From the NCBI RefSeq assembly GCF_013177695.1, contig NZ_WOEY01000015.1, forward strand, positions 62,001-126,000: DNA of 64,000 nt. The letters run 5' to 3'. Each line of letters begins with the position of its first letter. Position 1 is the stretch's first letter. Both the position numbers and the translations under genes were made by a program. Shown here in pieces: positions 45,752-54,255 of this stretch. Origin of the DNA: Paraburkholderia solitsugae (GTDB lineage: Bacteria; Pseudomonadota; Gammaproteobacteria; Burkholderiales; Burkholderiaceae). The notes below the pieces were generated by a model that saw nothing but the letters and a program-made list of their open reading frames with translations, made no database searches and had not been told where the DNA came from.

Positions 45752-46765
45752 ATGACGAAAATGCCGACGAAAGTGCTGGTGTACGAATATATCAGTGGCG
45801 GTGGCTGCGCGGATGCCGACGTCATGCGTGAGCTGCTGCCAGCGGGACGCGCGATGCGCAACGCGATTGCCGGTGACCTCGCCCGCGTGGCCGGCGTCTC
45901 GGTGACTTGCGCGATGACTGCAAGCGAGGCCGGCGATGCAGCACGGCGCGCCCCGGATACCCGGCAACTGGCTTATTGCCAGCCACCCGCCGGCAGTGAC
46001 CCTTGTCACTTCGTTGGCAAAGAGGCGCTGCATCACGACGCGGTCTGGGTGATCGCGCCGGAGACCGACGGTGTGCTAGCCCGGTTTTGTGATGCAGTCG
46101 AGACCTCACGCTGGATCGGTTGCGACGCGGAGTCGATCCGGATCGCGAGCAGCAAGCGCCGCACCGCGCGCCGTCTTGCGCAGGCAGGCATTGCCACGAC
46201 GCGCGCGTGGTCGGTGGATGCACCGTTACAGCCCGGCCCCGGCGCATGGGTCGTGAAACCCGACGATGGGGCGGGCGCTGTCGACACGCTTTTTTATCAC
46301 GACTTCCGTACCGCCGAATATGCCTTTTTGCATCGCGCGGCGGCGCACGAGCGCGTGACGTTCGAAGAGTGGGTGGAAGGCGACGCAATGAGCTTGTCGC
46401 TGCTTTGCAACCACGGCAGCGCCGAGTTGCTGAGCATCAACTGGCAGCACGTCAGCGTCGTGGGAGGACGGGTCCGGTATGACGGCGTCACGGTTGGCTC
46501 GATCGCCTTGAACAGCCTCGTCGGATACTCATGCCGCGAACTCGCGAGGCGCATTGCGGCAGCGCTGCCCGGTCTTGCCGGTTTTGTCGGCATCGACGTC
46601 GTGTGGCATCGGGAGCGCGGTCCGGTGGTGATCGAAATCAATCCGCGCGCGACGTGTGCTTACGCGGATCTGGCGAAACGAGGCGAGCTCGACCTCGCGG
46701 CGCGCATCCTCGCCAATCATCGCGCCGAACAAGCTGACGACGAACGGACCCGTCATGCCGCGTGA
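45752..46765 (+). CDS. ATP-grasp ligase, MfnD-like (methanofuran glutamyl ligase)
   Basis: The 337-residue protein opens VLVYEYISGGGCADADVMRE, a signature of the ATP-grasp group that includes archaeal MfnD (tyramine-glutamate ligase). WVVKPDDGAGAVDTLFYHD, FEEWVEGDAMSLSLLC and VIEINPRATCAYADL supply nucleotide and metal sites. It probably adds glutamate to the tyrosine/tyramine part of methanofuran (inference). ATG 45752 has AGGAG six bases before it, chosen over GTG 45749. It overlaps the next gene by 11 bases. Confidence 0.78.
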   Translation: MTKMPTKVLVYEYISGGGCADADVMRELLPAGRAMRNAIAGDLARVAGVSVTCAMTASEAGDAARRAPDTRQLAYCQPPAGSDPCHFVGKEALHHDAVWVIAPETDGVLARFCDAVETSRWIGCDAESIRIASSKRRTARRLAQAGIATTRAWSVDAPLQPGPGAWVVKPDDGAGAVDTLFYHDFRTAEYAFLHRAAAHERVTFEEWVEGDAMSLSLLCNHGSAELLSINWQHVSVVGGRVRYDGVTVGSIALNSLVGYSCRELARRIAAALPGLAGFVGIDVVWHRERGPVVIEINPRATCAYADLAKRGELDLAARILANHRAEQADDERTRHAA

Positions 46766-47810
46766 ACTCGTGATCGGCTGGGATATCGGCGGCGCGCACA
46801 TCAAGGCGGCGCGGATCGAGGCGGGGCGTGTACGCGATATCGTGCAATGGCCCTGTCCGCTGTGGCAGGGACTTACCCATGTCGACAGCGCACTGGAGCA
46901 GGCCGCCGCGCGTTGGCCCGATTTCGCAGCGGCCGATCACGCAGTGACGATGACAGGCGAAATGGCCGATCTGTTCGAGCATCGTGAGGCGGGCGTCGCG
47001 GCACTTGCGGAGCGCCTCGCTGCACGTTTCGGCGAGCGCGTCGCTTTCTATGCAGGCGCGGCGGGCTGGCACGGGCATGGCGCCGTGGCCGCTCACTGGG
47101 CTCAAATTGCTTCAGCGAACTGGCTCGCGACCGCCCAGGTGATTGCGAGCCGGCTACCCGATGCCGTGCTGGTCGATATCGGCAGCACCACGACGGACCT
47201 GATTCCGATCCTCGGCGCTCAGATCGTCGCGCACGGCGCCGATGACGCGGGGCGCCTGCGCTCGGGCGAACTGGTCTATCAGGGCGTGGTGCGCACGCCG
47301 CTGTGCGCGCTAGCGCAGCGCATACGTTTTCGCGGCGAGCACTACAACGTGATGAACGAATACTTTGCCACGACGGCGGACGTCTACCGTCTCACGGGCT
47401 CGCTCAATCCGCTGCACGACCAGTACCCGGCGGCCGACAATGGCCGCAAGGATCGCGCGGCGACCTGCCAGCGTCTCGCGCGGATGATCGGCTGCGATGC
47501 GCGCGAAGCCGCGGACACCGACTGGAACAGCTTCGCGCAACAGTGGCGCAGCGCGCAACTGGCGCACCTGTCGTCGAACCTCACACGTGTGCTCGGCCGC
47601 AGCGGCCTTGCACACAGTGTCGTGCTGGTGGCAGCGGGTTGCGGTGCGTTCCTCGCGGACGCGCTGGCCGCGCCGTTTGGTCGCGACGTGGTGCGCTTCG
47701 ACACGCTGCTCGACGTCGACGGCCCGACCGCCGAATGGGCGCAGGTCTGCGCGCCGAGTGTGGCAGTCGGCGTGCTGCTCGCCGAAGAGACTCATATGGC
47801 ATTCGCCTGA
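46755..47810 (+). CDS. hydantoinase/oxoprolinase-family protein, MfnF-like
   Basis: This 351-residue ASKHA-fold protein starts ELVIGWDIGGAHIKAARIEAG and contains VLVDIGSTTTDLIPILG and VLVAAGCGAFLADALAAPFG, the ATP-binding loops. Homologues in methanogens (MfnF) join the aminomethyl-furan and glutamyl-tyramine halves of methanofuran; in methylotrophs the same family is known as Orf19. It overlaps the mfnD-like gene and is followed after 36 bases by the mfnE-like kinase, so three methanofuran steps are co-transcribed. Confidence 0.8.
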   Translation: MPRELVIGWDIGGAHIKAARIEAGRVRDIVQWPCPLWQGLTHVDSALEQAAARWPDFAAADHAVTMTGEMADLFEHREAGVAALAERLAARFGERVAFYAGAAGWHGHGAVAAHWAQIASANWLATAQVIASRLPDAVLVDIGSTTTDLIPILGAQIVAHGADDAGRLRSGELVYQGVVRTPLCALAQRIRFRGEHYNVMNEYFATTADVYRLTGSLNPLHDQYPAADNGRKDRAATCQRLARMIGCDAREAADTDWNSFAQQWRSAQLAHLSSNLTRVLGRSGLAHSVVLVAAGCGAFLADALAAPFGRDVVRFDTLLDVDGPTAEWAQVCAPSVAVGVLLAEETHMAFA

Positions 47811-47846
47811 ACCAACCGCATCGCCGAAGCTGCGAAGGGAGCGCGT

Positions 47847-48437
47847 ATGTGGGTGGTGAAGATCGGCGGCAGTCTGAGCCGCGACCCATTGCTGGAAGAA
47901 TGGCTGCGTCAGCTAAGCGATCTCGGCGGCGGTCGCGTCGTGATCGTGCCGGGTGGCGGCGGTTTCGCGGATCAGGTCCGTGAGCACCAGGCCGTGTGGC
48001 GTTTCGACGATGTCGCGGCCCACAACATGGCGGTGCTCGCGATGGCGCAGCATGCGCTGCTGATGCAGGGCGTGTGCCGCAATCTCGTGGTCGCGGCCAC
48101 CGAGGCGCAGATCCGGCGCGCACTGCACGATGGCCGCGCGGCTGTCTGGGCGCCGCTCGATATGTTGCGCCAGGAAGCGAACCTGTTGACCAACTGGGAC
48201 GTGAGCTCGGACAGCCTGGCCGCATGGCTGGCCAACCGGCTGAACGCCGAGCGGCTCTTCGTCGTTAAATCGTGCAAGATCGAACCGGGGCAAAGCATCG
48301 CGCACTATACGGCGCAGGGCGTGCTCGACCGGCGCTTCGCGGAGTTTACGCGCGATGCGTCATATCTGGTCGAACTGGTCAACAAGAACGACTGGTCGCG
48401 CGTGCGCGACCAGCTGCTTCATGCGGCGACGCCCTGA
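47847..48437 (+). CDS. amino acid kinase-family protein, MfnE-like
   Basis: The 196-residue protein has the amino acid kinase fold (WVVKIGGSLSRDPLLEEWL, then RVVIVPGGGGFADQVR). In archaea MfnE phosphorylates aminomethyl-furanmethanol phosphate on the way to methanofuran. The C-terminal part (LFVVKSCKIEPG, VLDRRFAEF) is conserved in this subfamily. AAGGGAG precedes the ATG. Its 3' end overlaps convergently with the mfnB-like gene by 19 bases. Confidence 0.8.
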   Translation: MWVVKIGGSLSRDPLLEEWLRQLSDLGGGRVVIVPGGGGFADQVREHQAVWRFDDVAAHNMAVLAMAQHALLMQGVCRNLVVAATEAQIRRALHDGRAAVWAPLDMLRQEANLLTNWDVSSDSLAAWLANRLNAERLFVVKSCKIEPGQSIAHYTAQGVLDRRFAEFTRDASYLVELVNKNDWSRVRDQLLHAATP

Positions 48438-49147
48438 TTGACCGGCTGTGCGTGGGGGGCTGCGCACGCAGGTACGCCCGTCAACTGTTCGCGTAGTGCC
48501 CGCACCCGTGCGCCCTCAAGCTTGCCTGTACGCGGCCCGTCGCACAGCGCGCTGCGAAACCCGGCGAAATCCGGTGCGAGTGCCCGCAGGCGCGAGACGT
48601 GTTCGAGCCTCAGCGCGCCGGCGAGACCCACCATCACCTCATGCGCGCGGGCGATCTGCACCATGCTGTCGAGTACGGCCAGCGACACGCCGTTGAACAG
48701 GCTTCCCGTTTTACGCGCGGTATCGGCCATCACCGCTGAAAAGCGCAGTTCAGAGGCGTGTTCGACCAGCGTGAGGTCCAGCCCATCGTCGCACAGCAGC
48801 ACCGGCACCATCTTCCACGGCAGCGCGCGCATGCGTGTGAGCGTGTCGCGTGCGCCGGGCCCGGGCGAGACGCCTGCTTTCACATAGTCGACGCCGCACT
48901 GTCCGATCACCGCCGCGTGATACGCGATGGCAGCGTCATCGCCCGGTTGCAGATCGCCGATCGTCGCGCTGATCGGTATGCCCGGATACGTCATGCGCAA
49001 CTCGCGCACGATGGCCGCGACGCGCGTGGCAGGCAACGCACCGAGCGCGCCGGCATGCGGCTCCTTGAGGTCGATGAAATCAGCGCCCGCTGCGGCGGCT
49101 TCGCGTGCCTCGTCGAGGTCGCGCACACTGGTGAGGAGTCGGATCAT
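48419..49147 (-). CDS. (5-formylfuran-3-yl)methyl phosphate synthase, MfnB-like (DUF556)
   Basis: MfnB builds the furan ring of methanofuran from two glyceraldehyde 3-phosphates. The 242-residue TIM barrel starts MIRLLTSVRDLDEAREAAAA and carries ADFIDLKEPHAGALGALP and VDYVKAGVSPGPGARDTL, with lysines in the expected catalytic strands. It is the last gene of a minus-strand run that begins upstream with fae-related genes, and overlaps the DUF447 gene by four bases. Confidence 0.85.
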   Translation of the reverse strand: MIRLLTSVRDLDEAREAAAAGADFIDLKEPHAGALGALPATRVAAIVRELRMTYPGIPISATIGDLQPGDDAAIAYHAAVIGQCGVDYVKAGVSPGPGARDTLTRMRALPWKMVPVLLCDDGLDLTLVEHASELRFSAVMADTARKTGSLFNGVSLAVLDSMVQIARAHEVMVGLAGALRLEHVSRLRALAPDFAGFRSALCDGPRTGKLEGARVRALREQLTGVPACAAPHAQPVNQGVAA

Positions 49148-49731
49148 GATAGCGCTCCCATGCGAGCAGGTTCGTTGCGTTCATAGTGGGCAGCAATGGC
49201 GTGGATCAACCATTGCCAGGCTTCGTGCTCGTCGGGGCCGGCGGTTTTGTCGATGGCAATTTTCAGGTAGCCGATCTCCGTCTCGATCTTCTCGCGCGGC
49301 AGCAGGTGCAAGCGGCTGACGAGTACCGCGCCCTCGATGACCGCGGCCTGCGCGCGGTTAAAACCCGTGAAGGCACCGTGGGTGGCGTCAGCAACCCGTT
49401 GCATCGTCAGGACCGGCCGCAGCGGGTCGTCGCTTGCACGGGTTAAGCGCAATTCGGCATGCGCGAGTGCGCCGGCAAGGCGCACGCAGGGCACTTCACT
49501 GGCGGGCAGCGTCGGCCAGACGCGTCGACCCGTCACGCATCCCGCGAAGACGCGCACGTCGGTCGTGAAATTGACGACGGCGCAGCGGGTCGCGACGATA
49601 TTGTCGTAGGTGACGGAGGGCCGGAACGGCATCAGGATCACGCTGTTGCCATCGAAGCGCACGCCCATCGGCGCGACATGCACCGTGCCGTGCATCGATA
49701 AGGTTGTTACAACCGTTTCGTGAATCATCAT
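49144..49731 (-). CDS. DUF447-family flavin-binding-fold protein
   Basis: This 195-residue protein begins HETVVTTLSMHGTVHVAPMG and has the split-barrel look of FMN-binding proteins (VRFDGNSVILMPFRPSVTYDN, AVVNFTTDVRVFAG). DUF447 members are found next to methanopterin genes in methanogens and methylotrophs, and their exact step is not established. It overlaps both neighbours (4 bases with mfnB-like; its ATG shares a base with the stop of the dihydropteroate synthase-like gene), so translation is coupled. Confidence 0.8.
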   Translation of the reverse strand: MMIHETVVTTLSMHGTVHVAPMGVRFDGNSVILMPFRPSVTYDNIVATRCAVVNFTTDVRVFAGCVTGRRVWPTLPASEVPCVRLAGALAHAELRLTRASDDPLRPVLTMQRVADATHGAFTGFNRAQAAVIEGAVLVSRLHLLPREKIETEIGYLKIAIDKTAGPDEHEAWQWLIHAIAAHYERNEPARMGALS

Positions 49732-51116
49732 CAGGCTTCCTTACGCATCGTGGTGCCGGGCGCGCATTGCGCGAGCAGATTGTCGGCGTCGCGCGGGGCG
49801 GCGCAACCCCAGTCAAGCGACTGATCCTGCGCATAGCGCTTGCCAAGCCGCCAGGCGACTTCGGCACGCGCCAATTCCACACCCATGTAGAACGCGTGCG
49901 CGGCGTCGTCTTCGAGCTTCAGGCGTGGCCATAGCGCGAACGGATCGCGTTCGACATGATGACCGTCGCGGTTGTACACATGCACGCCGTCGGGCGACAC
50001 CTGCACGCGAAAGTTCGGATCGCGGATCGCGCGCGCTGTCTCGGCAATTTCGTCGGGCGTATCGGGGAAGGGCCGCTTTGCGTGGACGGTCATCAGCGCG
50101 TCCGACATGCCCTTGGGGAGCGTCTGCATCTCGCGGGCGGCGTACATCACGCGCCGTGCCACATCGGCTTCGGAGACGGCCCGGCGTGCATGGCCGCTGA
50201 CCTGGGTCGTCAGGATGCCGGCGATCCCGAGTTCCGCGCCGATCCCGAGCAGCAACGCGTTGATCCCGGAGGTATCGGCTTCGGTCAGTTCAGTGACGTT
50301 GCCGACGCCCATCAGGATCGGTGCATCGGGAAACGCATCGCGCAGCCGCTGATAGCGCATCAGCGACTTCATCAGGCCAAACGGAATGGGATCGAGGATG
50401 GGATCGGCGAGGAACGGCCGACCCATGCGCGTCATCGTTTCGACCGCCGAGAAGAGCGAGGCTTCGTCGCCCGGTTCACGGGCGATCAGCACCGGCGTCG
50501 AATCGACTTCGTTCAGGATCCACAACGTATCGGCGTTCAGGCTCAGCAGATAGTCGGCCCCGGCACGCCCGCCGCGCACGAGTTCTTTCGTGTCCATCGA
50601 GTCGACGCTGACCTTCAGCCCTTGCGCTTTCAGCGCGCGCACGGCGTCCGCCAGATGCGGGAACGGTGTGGACGGCAGGCAGCCGAGATCGATCACATCG
50701 GCGCCGTCCGCCTGCAACTGCGCGGCGCGCGCACAGATCGCGTCGACTGTTAGCCTGGGCGCATCGACGATCTCCGCGAAAATCGCGATGTCGTACTTCG
50801 ACAGATCGACCGGCCGTGCCGCGCGGTTGAAGTAGGCAGGGAGGTCTTTCAGTTCTTCCGGTCCGCGTTCGACCGGCATGCCGTAGTGCAACGACAGCGC
50901 GTCGAGATCGCCCCGGCAGCGGCCAGGTACGATCACACGGTCGGCGGCAATGGGGGCGGGGACGCGGCGCTTGATCATGTCCGCGGTCATCAACGCGGCG
51001 ACCTGCAAGCCGATCTCGCGTATTTCCCATGTGAAAGACGCCGGTTCGAGGCTTTGCAGCACGCGCGCAAGGCCGTTCTGCGCGAGGCGGCCGGTGAGAA
51101 AGACAATGTGTTCCAT
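49731..51116 (-). CDS. dihydropteroate synthase-related protein (DUF6513 type)
   Basis: The 461-residue protein opens HIVFLTGRLAQNGLARVLQSL. Its middle part is a pterin-binding TIM barrel: ADGADVIDLGCLPSTPFPHL, LKVSVDSMDTKELVRGG and ILMGVGNVTELTEADTSG. The C-terminal 130 residues are specific to the subgroup found in H4MPT clusters. It may couple the pterin to the p-aminobenzoate-derived part of methanopterin (inference). Upstream lies the DmrB-like gene, 22 bases away. Confidence 0.8.
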   Translation of the reverse strand: MEHIVFLTGRLAQNGLARVLQSLEPASFTWEIREIGLQVAALMTADMIKRRVPAPIAADRVIVPGRCRGDLDALSLHYGMPVERGPEELKDLPAYFNRAARPVDLSKYDIAIFAEIVDAPRLTVDAICARAAQLQADGADVIDLGCLPSTPFPHLADAVRALKAQGLKVSVDSMDTKELVRGGRAGADYLLSLNADTLWILNEVDSTPVLIAREPGDEASLFSAVETMTRMGRPFLADPILDPIPFGLMKSLMRYQRLRDAFPDAPILMGVGNVTELTEADTSGINALLLGIGAELGIAGILTTQVSGHARRAVSEADVARRVMYAAREMQTLPKGMSDALMTVHAKRPFPDTPDEIAETARAIRDPNFRVQVSPDGVHVYNRDGHHVERDPFALWPRLKLEDDAAHAFYMGVELARAEVAWRLGKRYAQDQSLDWGCAAPRDADNLLAQCAPGTTMRKEA

Positions 51117-51138
51117 GGCGGACTCGGCGAGCCGGTAG

Positions 51139-51738
51139 TCAGACGGGACTCAGGAGCGAGGGCGTACCCAGCGCTAGGAGCCGGATTTCGAGCGCGGCAC
51201 GCAACTCGCGGATTGAACCGACGACCTGGCAATGATCGGCTTGCTGCAGGCGTGCCACATTCTCCAGTTCAATGTTGCGTGGCCGCAGCTCGACCCAGTC
51301 CTGTGGACTCTTCGTGACGACCACGGGCTCCGTATCGCAGGCAAAGACGATCCCGGGAATGCCGAGCTTGCCGGCCTGCGCAAAGATGTTGGTGGGCAGC
51401 GTGTCGGACAGGCCGAGCGCGCATTTCGCGACCGTGTTACTGGTGGCGGGCGCGATCACGACGGTGTGGTAGTAGCCCGCCTCGTAGAACATCCCGACCG
51501 GCACCGAACTCGCACTGTTGTCGCGAAACACGCGAAAGCGTTCCTTCAGGTGCGCAAGGTGAATTTTGTAAAGCGGCAGCACTTCCTCCGCCGCCCGCGA
51601 GAGGAACAGGTCGACGTTCGGCATCTCGGCGGCAAGCGCGAGGGACTCCTCCAGACAATGCCCCGATCCGGTAATTGCCCATGCGAGGCGCGGCCGGGTG
51701 GCCCGGAGCGTGTGTGGCGTTTCGTGAGACTGGGTCAT
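51139..51738 (-). CDS. dmrB: dihydromethanopterin reductase, DmrB-like flavoprotein
   Basis: The 199-residue protein has the flavoprotein (UbiX/PAD-like Rossmann) fold: LAWAITGSGHCLEESLALA binds the FMN phosphate, VIAPATSNTVAKCALGLSD follows, and a short C-terminal helix ends it. DmrB of Paraburkholderia xenovorans, which reduces dihydromethanopterin to H4MPT, is of this family. ATG 51738 is preferred over the frame start at 51954, which covers intergenic sequence. It begins the minus-strand run dmrB-DUF6513-DUF447-mfnB. Confidence 0.78.
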   Translation of the reverse strand: MTQSHETPHTLRATRPRLAWAITGSGHCLEESLALAAEMPNVDLFLSRAAEEVLPLYKIHLAHLKERFRVFRDNSASSVPVGMFYEAGYYHTVVIAPATSNTVAKCALGLSDTLPTNIFAQAGKLGIPGIVFACDTEPVVVTKSPQDWVELRPRNIELENVARLQQADHCQVVGSIRELRAALEIRLLALGTPSLLSPV

Positions 51739-52047
51739 CAGCCACCTGGGCAGGCAGTTTGTGCAGTTTGCGATACAGAGTGTGACCGCTGGCAGGCAGG
51801 CTGTCGGAACATCCAGCGACAGCACTGCGCCGACGATCGGCCTGTGCGTGCGGCTGGCGGAGGATTGCCGGGGTGATGGGTACAGCGCTCGACCGCACAC
51901 ACGGAGATCTCTTGCGACATTCGTGCCTGGGCCGGTTCTTGCATGATGAGTCACGCGCCGACGCGTTTTCCCGACGAGTTACGAAGAGCGGGACCGGGCG
52001 CGCAGGAACAGGGCATGACACTTCCAATACGAGCGACAGGAGCATCG

Positions 52048-52572
52048 ATGAACGCAATCGACACGAGCATGTTTGAACGGCTTTCGAGGCATGCGGGCAG
52101 CGCCACTGGGCACGCCGACGCAGATGCGGCTCAGCCGATGGACATCATTTTCATTGAGGGATTCGCGGGCGAAACCGTGATCGGCATCGACCCGGAGGAA
52201 TTGCACACGCCGCAGCCGGTGCTGATCGATCTATGGGCGGGCTTGCCGAGAAGTCTCGCCTGCGACACCGACCAGATTCACGACACGATCGACTACGGCC
52301 GGGTGCATGGCGCGCTGCTAAGCTTGCTGGCCGATCATGGCGTGCAATTGCTCGAGGCGCTGGCCGAGGCGATTGCGCAGACGCTGCTGGTCGACTTCGG
52401 CGCGCATTGGGTGCGGATCGCCCTTGTGAAACCGCACAAGTTTGCGAATGTGAAGGCGGTGGGCGTGACGATCGAACGGCGCCGCCGCCAGGCGGGCAGC
52501 GCACCGAGGCGCGAAGGCACCGGGCTCGCGCTGCTCGGCGCCGGCATGTTCCCCCCGCAAAACACCTTGTGA
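52048..52572 (+). CDS. dihydroneopterin aldolase-like protein (FolB family)
   Basis: The 174-residue protein has a FolB core from about residue 32: IFIEGFAGETVIGIDPEEL, QPVLIDLWAG, DTIDYGRVHGALLSLL and IALVKPHKFANVKAVGVTIER. FolB converts dihydroneopterin to 6-hydroxymethyl-dihydropterin, the pterin precursor of both folate and methanopterin. The first 30 residues and a 25-residue tail are extra to the family. ATG 52048 has AGGAG upstream. It diverges from dmrB and converges on fae. Confidence 0.83.
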   Translation: MNAIDTSMFERLSRHAGSATGHADADAAQPMDIIFIEGFAGETVIGIDPEELHTPQPVLIDLWAGLPRSLACDTDQIHDTIDYGRVHGALLSLLADHGVQLLEALAEAIAQTLLVDFGAHWVRIALVKPHKFANVKAVGVTIERRRRQAGSAPRREGTGLALLGAGMFPPQNTL

Positions 52573-52677
52573 AGAAGAGGATGCGGGAGGGGTTTCATCT
52601 TCGGATGCGACGTGCCGCAAGCACGTCGCCCAGCGGACCAGCAAGCGGACCGGCAGGCAGTCCATCGAGCGGACCAT

Positions 52678-53187
52678 TCAGCTTGCCGCGAACGGATGCT
52701 TCGCGGCGCCTTTCTGCTTCACCACGTCAGCCGCGCGCGGTTCCCGGTTCACCGCGCGCTTCAGCGCCTCACGCGTCGCGCGGTAGTTGAAGTCCTGGAT
52801 CTTCTGGTCGTCCTCGGCTTGCCAGTGAATGAACACACCCACGCTGATGAAAATATCGTCCGCTTCGTCGGCGGGAATCGTGCCGTCCTCGACGCTGTCA
52901 GCCACCGCGAGCGCCACGGCGCGCTGAGCCGGCCCGAACATCTGCACGGCCTGCTTTGCCCCCTTGATCGTCACCTTGTTGAACAGCACGGTGTTCGGCT
53001 TGGCGAGCAGGTTCGGCGCGACCACTGCGAGTAGCGACGTAAAACCGTCTTTGTTGTTGGTCAGTGCGTTGCAGAAAGCGGTTTCGGCAGCCGAGCCGCG
53101 CGGCCCGACGAGCAGGTCGATATGAGCGACTTCGTTGCCGTCGCCGACGAGCGATTCGCCCACCAGTACGCGATCGATTTTTGCCAT
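52678..53187 (-). CDS. fae: formaldehyde-activating enzyme
   Basis: Fae catalyses condensation of formaldehyde with H4MPT. The 169-residue protein matches the family end to end: [20 protein letters not shown] carries the catalytic His, [39 protein letters not shown], and [21 protein letters not shown] 53187 has CAGGAGA upstream; the frame to 53229 is rejected. A 93-base leader with a direct repeat and a hairpin separates it from the CitG-like gene. It starts the H4MPT route from formaldehyde to formate. Confidence 0.95.
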   Translation of the reverse strand: MAKIDRVLVGESLVGDGNEVAHIDLLVGPRGSAAETAFCNALTNNKDGFTSLLAVVAPNLLAKPNTVLFNKVTIKGAKQAVQMFGPAQRAVALAVADSVEDGTIPADEADDIFISVGVFIHWQAEDDQKIQDFNYRATREALKRAVNREPRAADVVKQKGAAKHPFAAS

Positions 53188-53258
53188 GTTGTCTGTCTCC
53201 TGTGAGTTGAGCTTGGTGCTCCGGATCAATGCTCCGGATTGGGTTGATTGCTGTGATG

Positions 53259-53274
53259 CCTGACTGAAGTCAGG
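53259..53274 (-). promoter_or_regulatory. hairpin in the fae leader
   Basis: CCTGAC, tetraloop TGAA and GTCAGG form a six-bp stem in the 93-base gap between the CitG-like gene and fae. A direct repeat (GCTCCGGAT twice, 14-base period, at about 53217-53239) lies closer to fae. No T-run follows, so it is not a clear terminator. Confidence 0.35.
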
Positions 53275-53280
53275 GTGAGG

Positions 53281-54255
53281 TCAGGGCATTGCTTCGGGGA
53301 TGCAGCCTGTGCGATTCGCGCACGATGCTTCTGCTGGTGCGTTGAGCACGGGCACGCGAGGAAAGGGCAGTCGCATCAGCGACGGGTCAAGGCACGCCGC
53401 GGCAAATAGTGTCGCCACGGTGAGGTCCGCGCTGGTGCCGGGATTGATCCCGTCTGACTTGAGCGCGTGGTCCCATGCTTCGAGTGCGTGCGGATCGAGC
53501 CGGCCCTCCGTGGCTCGTGTGAGCCAGCCGGCGGCTTCGCGCGTCACCGACTGCGCCCATGCGAGACCGTGTTTGCGCGCGATGTGCGAATCCGGCCATT
53601 GCGTGAGGAACGCGAGCCAGGTCGCGAGCACCGCCTGGGGCAGCGCCGATGGCGATCCAGCCCGCGCCGCGAGCGCTGTATGAAACTGCGCGAGGCCGAA
53701 GTCCAGCACGTCGGCGAAATCGACCGTGTACTGGCGCGCAATGCTGTCGCGGTCGGCGGCGAGATTCATCGCGGCGCGCAGATCGACGCTCGGCGGTGCA
53801 CCGACATTCTGGCTCGGCACTTTGCCGAGACCGGCAGGATTGGCGAGCGCGATCGCCCGAAAGGCGGCGCTCGCATCGTCGACGCTCAAAGCCGCAAGCA
53901 CGTCGTGTACCGCACTACCCAGCGTATCGGGCGTATCTGGCGTATCGGCTGACTCCGCTTGCGTTTCGAAGGCGGCGGCAAGCGGCGCGCATAGCAGCAC
54001 GATGCCGAGGTTCGTATTGCACCCGGCTGCCTCGTGTGTGCGTGCGATGGCCGCTTCGATCCGCGCGCCGATTGTCGCGCCGCGTCGCACCAGCGGGCCG
54101 CATGCCGCGTGGGCGCTCGCCATGAAAAGATCGGCAGTCATTCTGTGCCCCGGCGACGCGACACTGACGTTGCCCGGCTTCGCGCACGCGACGTCCAGTT
54201 CGCATGCCCACAGAAACGCCGCTTCGATCGACGCGGTGGCCGGTGGCGAATTCAA
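53281..54255 (-). CDS. triphosphoribosyl-dephospho-CoA synthase-like (CitG family) protein
   Basis: This 324-residue helical protein has CitG motifs: CELDVACAKPGNVSVASPGH near the N-terminus, AGCNTNLGIVLLCAPLAAAF, and SDGINPGTSADLTVATLFAAA near the C-terminus. CitG uses ATP and dephospho-CoA; methylotroph-cluster members (Orf5 type) probably handle a phosphoribosyl intermediate of the C1 cofactor. The start is TTG at 54255 with GGAGG five bases upstream, and it overlaps the stop of the upstream ligase as TTGA. Confidence 0.8.
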   Translation of the reverse strand: MNSPPATASIEAAFLWACELDVACAKPGNVSVASPGHRMTADLFMASAHAACGPLVRRGATIGARIEAAIARTHEAAGCNTNLGIVLLCAPLAAAFETQAESADTPDTPDTLGSAVHDVLAALSVDDASAAFRAIALANPAGLGKVPSQNVGAPPSVDLRAAMNLAADRDSIARQYTVDFADVLDFGLAQFHTALAARAGSPSALPQAVLATWLAFLTQWPDSHIARKHGLAWAQSVTREAAGWLTRATEGRLDPHALEAWDHALKSDGINPGTSADLTVATLFAAACLDPSLMRLPFPRVPVLNAPAEASCANRTGCIPEAMP

